In this document: positions 62,262 through 64,000 of the stretch, in pieces
Layout: the number at the start of each line of letters is the position of its first letter
Position numbering within the stretch: position 1 is the stretch's first letter
DNA from: Terrabacter sp. MAHUQ-38
GTDB taxonomy: Bacteria; Actinomycetota; Actinomycetes; Actinomycetales; Dermatophilaceae
Length of the DNA stretch: 64,000 nucleotides
Direction: 5' to 3'
Assembly: GCF_014518425.1 (NCBI RefSeq)
Contig: NZ_JACVCU010000003.1
Span: 682,001 to 746,000 of the forward strand
Translations under genes and position numbers: made by a program
Notes under the pieces: model-generated
Told to the model about the DNA's origin: nothing
Database searches by the model: none
The model's input: only the letters and a program-made list of their open reading frames with translations

Positions 62262-63815
62262 TTACGGGATCGACACGTCAGTGCAGGGCCGGTGTTCGTA
62301 GATCTGTCCCCAGCCGGTCTCGGCGGCGAGGCAGAAATCCCGACGGACCATGTCGTTCGCCTCTTCCGATTCCTGGGTCAAATAAGGGAAGAGGCGCTCC
62401 CTCAGCCCGTCGGGCATCGGTGTCAGGAGCAACACGTCCGCCGCGCGAATGTCGTCCACCAGTCCGGAGCCCGCCTGCTCGGAGACGCCGACCGCGAGCT
62501 CGAGGAAGTAGGCGCGCGGGCGCAGCTCGGGCATCAGGTAGTACATCTCGATTCGCGACAGAGACGCGCGACTCATGTCCGTTGAGCCCACGAAGAGCGT
62601 CTCGCCCGGTGACGCGTGCCTGAGGAGCTGAAGTCTGGTGTCGCTGAGTCTGGACGCGTCGTCCGCCTCGATGAGCGCCGACCGGTCCTCGACGCGCACC
62701 CGCACCGCTTCCGGCGACGGACGCAGCAGAGTTGCTGCCATACCGCCCACCAACGCCACGCTCAGGGACGCCATGAGCATCTTTCGTCGACGGATCGACG
62801 CCGCCGTCGGACGTGAAGTCGCCGCCCCGATCACAACGAGGGGTGCCGTGACGCACAGGGTGTAGATCGCATGCTCCGCATCGATGCGTTGGAGGGCCTG
62901 AGGCAGGACTCCGAGCGCAAGCAGCGCATGCGAGATGGAGACGCGGCTTCGACGAGTCCAAGCGAACCACAACAGGATGCACGTGACGGCCCCCACCGGA
63001 GCCAGGACCACGACGGACCGAAGGGGATCGTCGGCCAGCCGGAGAGATCCATTCACGCCCACGCGGCCGAGGACGATGTTCTGCCACATTCGCTCGCCCG
63101 CCATCACTGAAAACACGGCGATCGGTGAGACGCCGACGAGAAATCCGGTAACAGCCCACTTCCCTCTGCCAGTTCGCCAGACATGAGGCGCCAACACCGG
63201 GAGGATCACCACCAGCATCTCAGGTCGGAAGGTAGTGCTGAGTCCCGCTATCAGGCCGGCCCCGAAGTCTCCGGCTCGCAGCGCGAGTCGAGCCAGACCC
63301 ACCGCACTGACGAGGCAGGCGACTGCACCCAGCTAGGCATAGGCCACTGTGCCGAGTGGAAAGAGGATGGTGAGACTCAGGACTGCGGCGAGCAGTGCTG
63401 TGACTCGGTCACGAGACCGACCCACCAGGTAGCAGCCGAGCGCAACCGCGATGTGCAGCGCGAGACCCAGGGCCCGCTCGGTCTCCAACGAGCTCCCCAG
63501 AGTCGAGAAGGCCCCGGCCAGAAGGTAGAACGGCGCGGGTCCGTACACAGTGAAGAAGTCACGGTGGGGAACCAGCCCGGACCCGACCTGCTCGCCATAG
63601 ACCAGGAGGATCGACTCGTCCAGGGACGTGAGCGGCCAGGAGAACGACGGCAATGCTAGTAGCGTCGCCACAAGTGCAACCAAGGCTGCATCGATGACCG
63701 TCGGAATGCGCTGGAAGAGTGCCTCCGGAGCCACGGTCGTGGCTCGCACCTCACCGCGCCGCCAAGAGCGGACTGACCGCACTGACAACGCTGCCGGACG
63801 TGCGGAGTCACGCAT
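62262..63815 (-). pseudogene. GT39-like membrane glycosyltransferase gene interrupted by an in-frame amber codon
   Basis: Two open frames, 63815-63333 and 63302-62262, are in the same phase and are split only by a TAG at 63335-63333 (codon 161), inside a hydrophobic region (TVAYA-stop-LGAVACLVSAVG). Together they make about 516 residues: TSLDESILLVYGEQVGSG with the Asp-Glu pair of polyprenol-phosphate glycosyltransferases, PHRDFFTVYGPAPF, many membrane helices, and a C-terminal exterior part. A single G-to-A change of TGG, or C-to-T of CAG, would explain the stop; a sequencing error or readthrough is possible. Start ATG 63815 follows GGAG at a 7-nt spacing. Confidence 0.8.
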
Positions 63816-63934
63816 GAACGGGCTCCGCGCCCCAACTCCCCCAGTTGACATGCGCCTAGGGTGCCTGAGCTCCGAACCGTTGGCTTGAGAACGCGAAAAG
63901 CCTTGCTACTCAACCGAATTGGAACTTGGACAAG
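63811..63934. repeat. Upstream element copy 2 (polysaccharide genes)
   Basis: Partner of 62092-62216, lying over the start and upstream region of the interrupted glycosyltransferase gene. The 1-bp gap puts the shared ATG-like triplets in different frames in the two genes, so the conservation looks regulatory rather than coding. Confidence 0.8.
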
Positions 63935-63962
63935 GTGGCGCAAATCGGACGATACCGGCACT

Positions 63963-64000
63963 ATGAATGCGGCGAACCGTTCTCGCGACGAAGCCTGGGG
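63963..64000 (+). CDS. Possible start of a plus-strand gene cut by the window end
   Basis: ATG at 63963 begins MNAANRSRDEAWG and runs off the end. GATACC about 15 bp upstream could be a -10. Divergent from the glycosyltransferase gene. Too short to identify. Confidence 0.3.
   Translation, partial: MNAANRSRDEAW

Noticed and set aside
1-64000. KOPS- or Chi-like polarity for the CGGCATAC octamer
   Set aside because: Seventeen copies in one orientation and fourteen in the other within one window show no strand bias, so a strongly polar role is not supported here.
1-64000. tRNA, rRNA or known riboswitch
   Set aside because: No cloverleaf with a GTTCRA-type T-loop and no recognised riboswitch core was found by reading; weak or divergent elements could be missed.

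Overview
The window is about 70% GC with strong GC3 bias, GTG starts, 4-bp ATGA/GTGA gene overlaps and short or absent leaders, which indicates a high-GC actinobacterium. Gene content (PknG-GlnH-GlnX, BldG-like STAS protein, DECH helicase/Tad neighbourhood, 13E12-type DUF222-HNH gene, LacI-controlled arabinoside cluster) suits Micrococcales, possibly Intrasporangiaceae; that family is inference. The order STAS/helicase - Tad/Ssd - Fic - Acs resembles the M. tuberculosis Rv3641c-Rv3667 area, with insertions.

Layout. 1-11455 (+): a compact operon with an AAA+ ATPase, a four-TM GlnX-like protein, a GlnH-like lipoprotein, an unrecognised helical protein, a PknG-like kinase, a PP2C phosphatase, a VWA protein and an FHA protein. 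It reads as an amino-acid sensor feeding a kinase/phosphatase/FHA module in which kinase, phosphatase and FHA protein share small zinc ribbons. 11456-11790: array of palindromic repeats. 11895-12891: P-loop kinase and SoxR. 12979-17733 (-): TetR plus heterodimeric ABC exporter. 17844-22858: methyltransferase and BldG-like STAS protein, divergent from an MrfA-like helicase. 23070-27593: sulfate importer and an Rrf2 regulator. 27629-32565 (-): Tad-like pilus/secretion operon. 33022-34148 (-): small ORF and degenerate Fic protein. 34188-35576: tryptophanyl-tRNA synthetase behind a Trp-codon leader and attenuator. 35656-39628: PhoD phosphatase and acetyl-CoA synthetase. 39835-41717: divergent WYL regulator and NAD(P)-binding protein. 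41884-48070: arabinofuranosidase, sugar ABC importer and LacI regulator. 48201-53089: Tat-exported Cys-rich protein, remnant of a 13E12-type gene, small protein, NarL-type two-component system and membrane protein. 53302-60968: metallopeptidase without export signal, DEAD-box helicase, intact DUF222-HNH protein, FMN reductase. 61033-64000 (-): surface-polysaccharide genes, one with an in-frame amber codon, sharing a duplicated upstream element.

The most unusual signal across the window is an octamer, CGGCATAC, present at least 31 times counting both strands, against about 2 expected from base composition. It lies in genes and intergenic DNA in both orientations and forces otherwise rare codons (ATA, GCA, TAT). 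No tRNA, rRNA, insertion sequence, prophage or CRISPR array was recognised.
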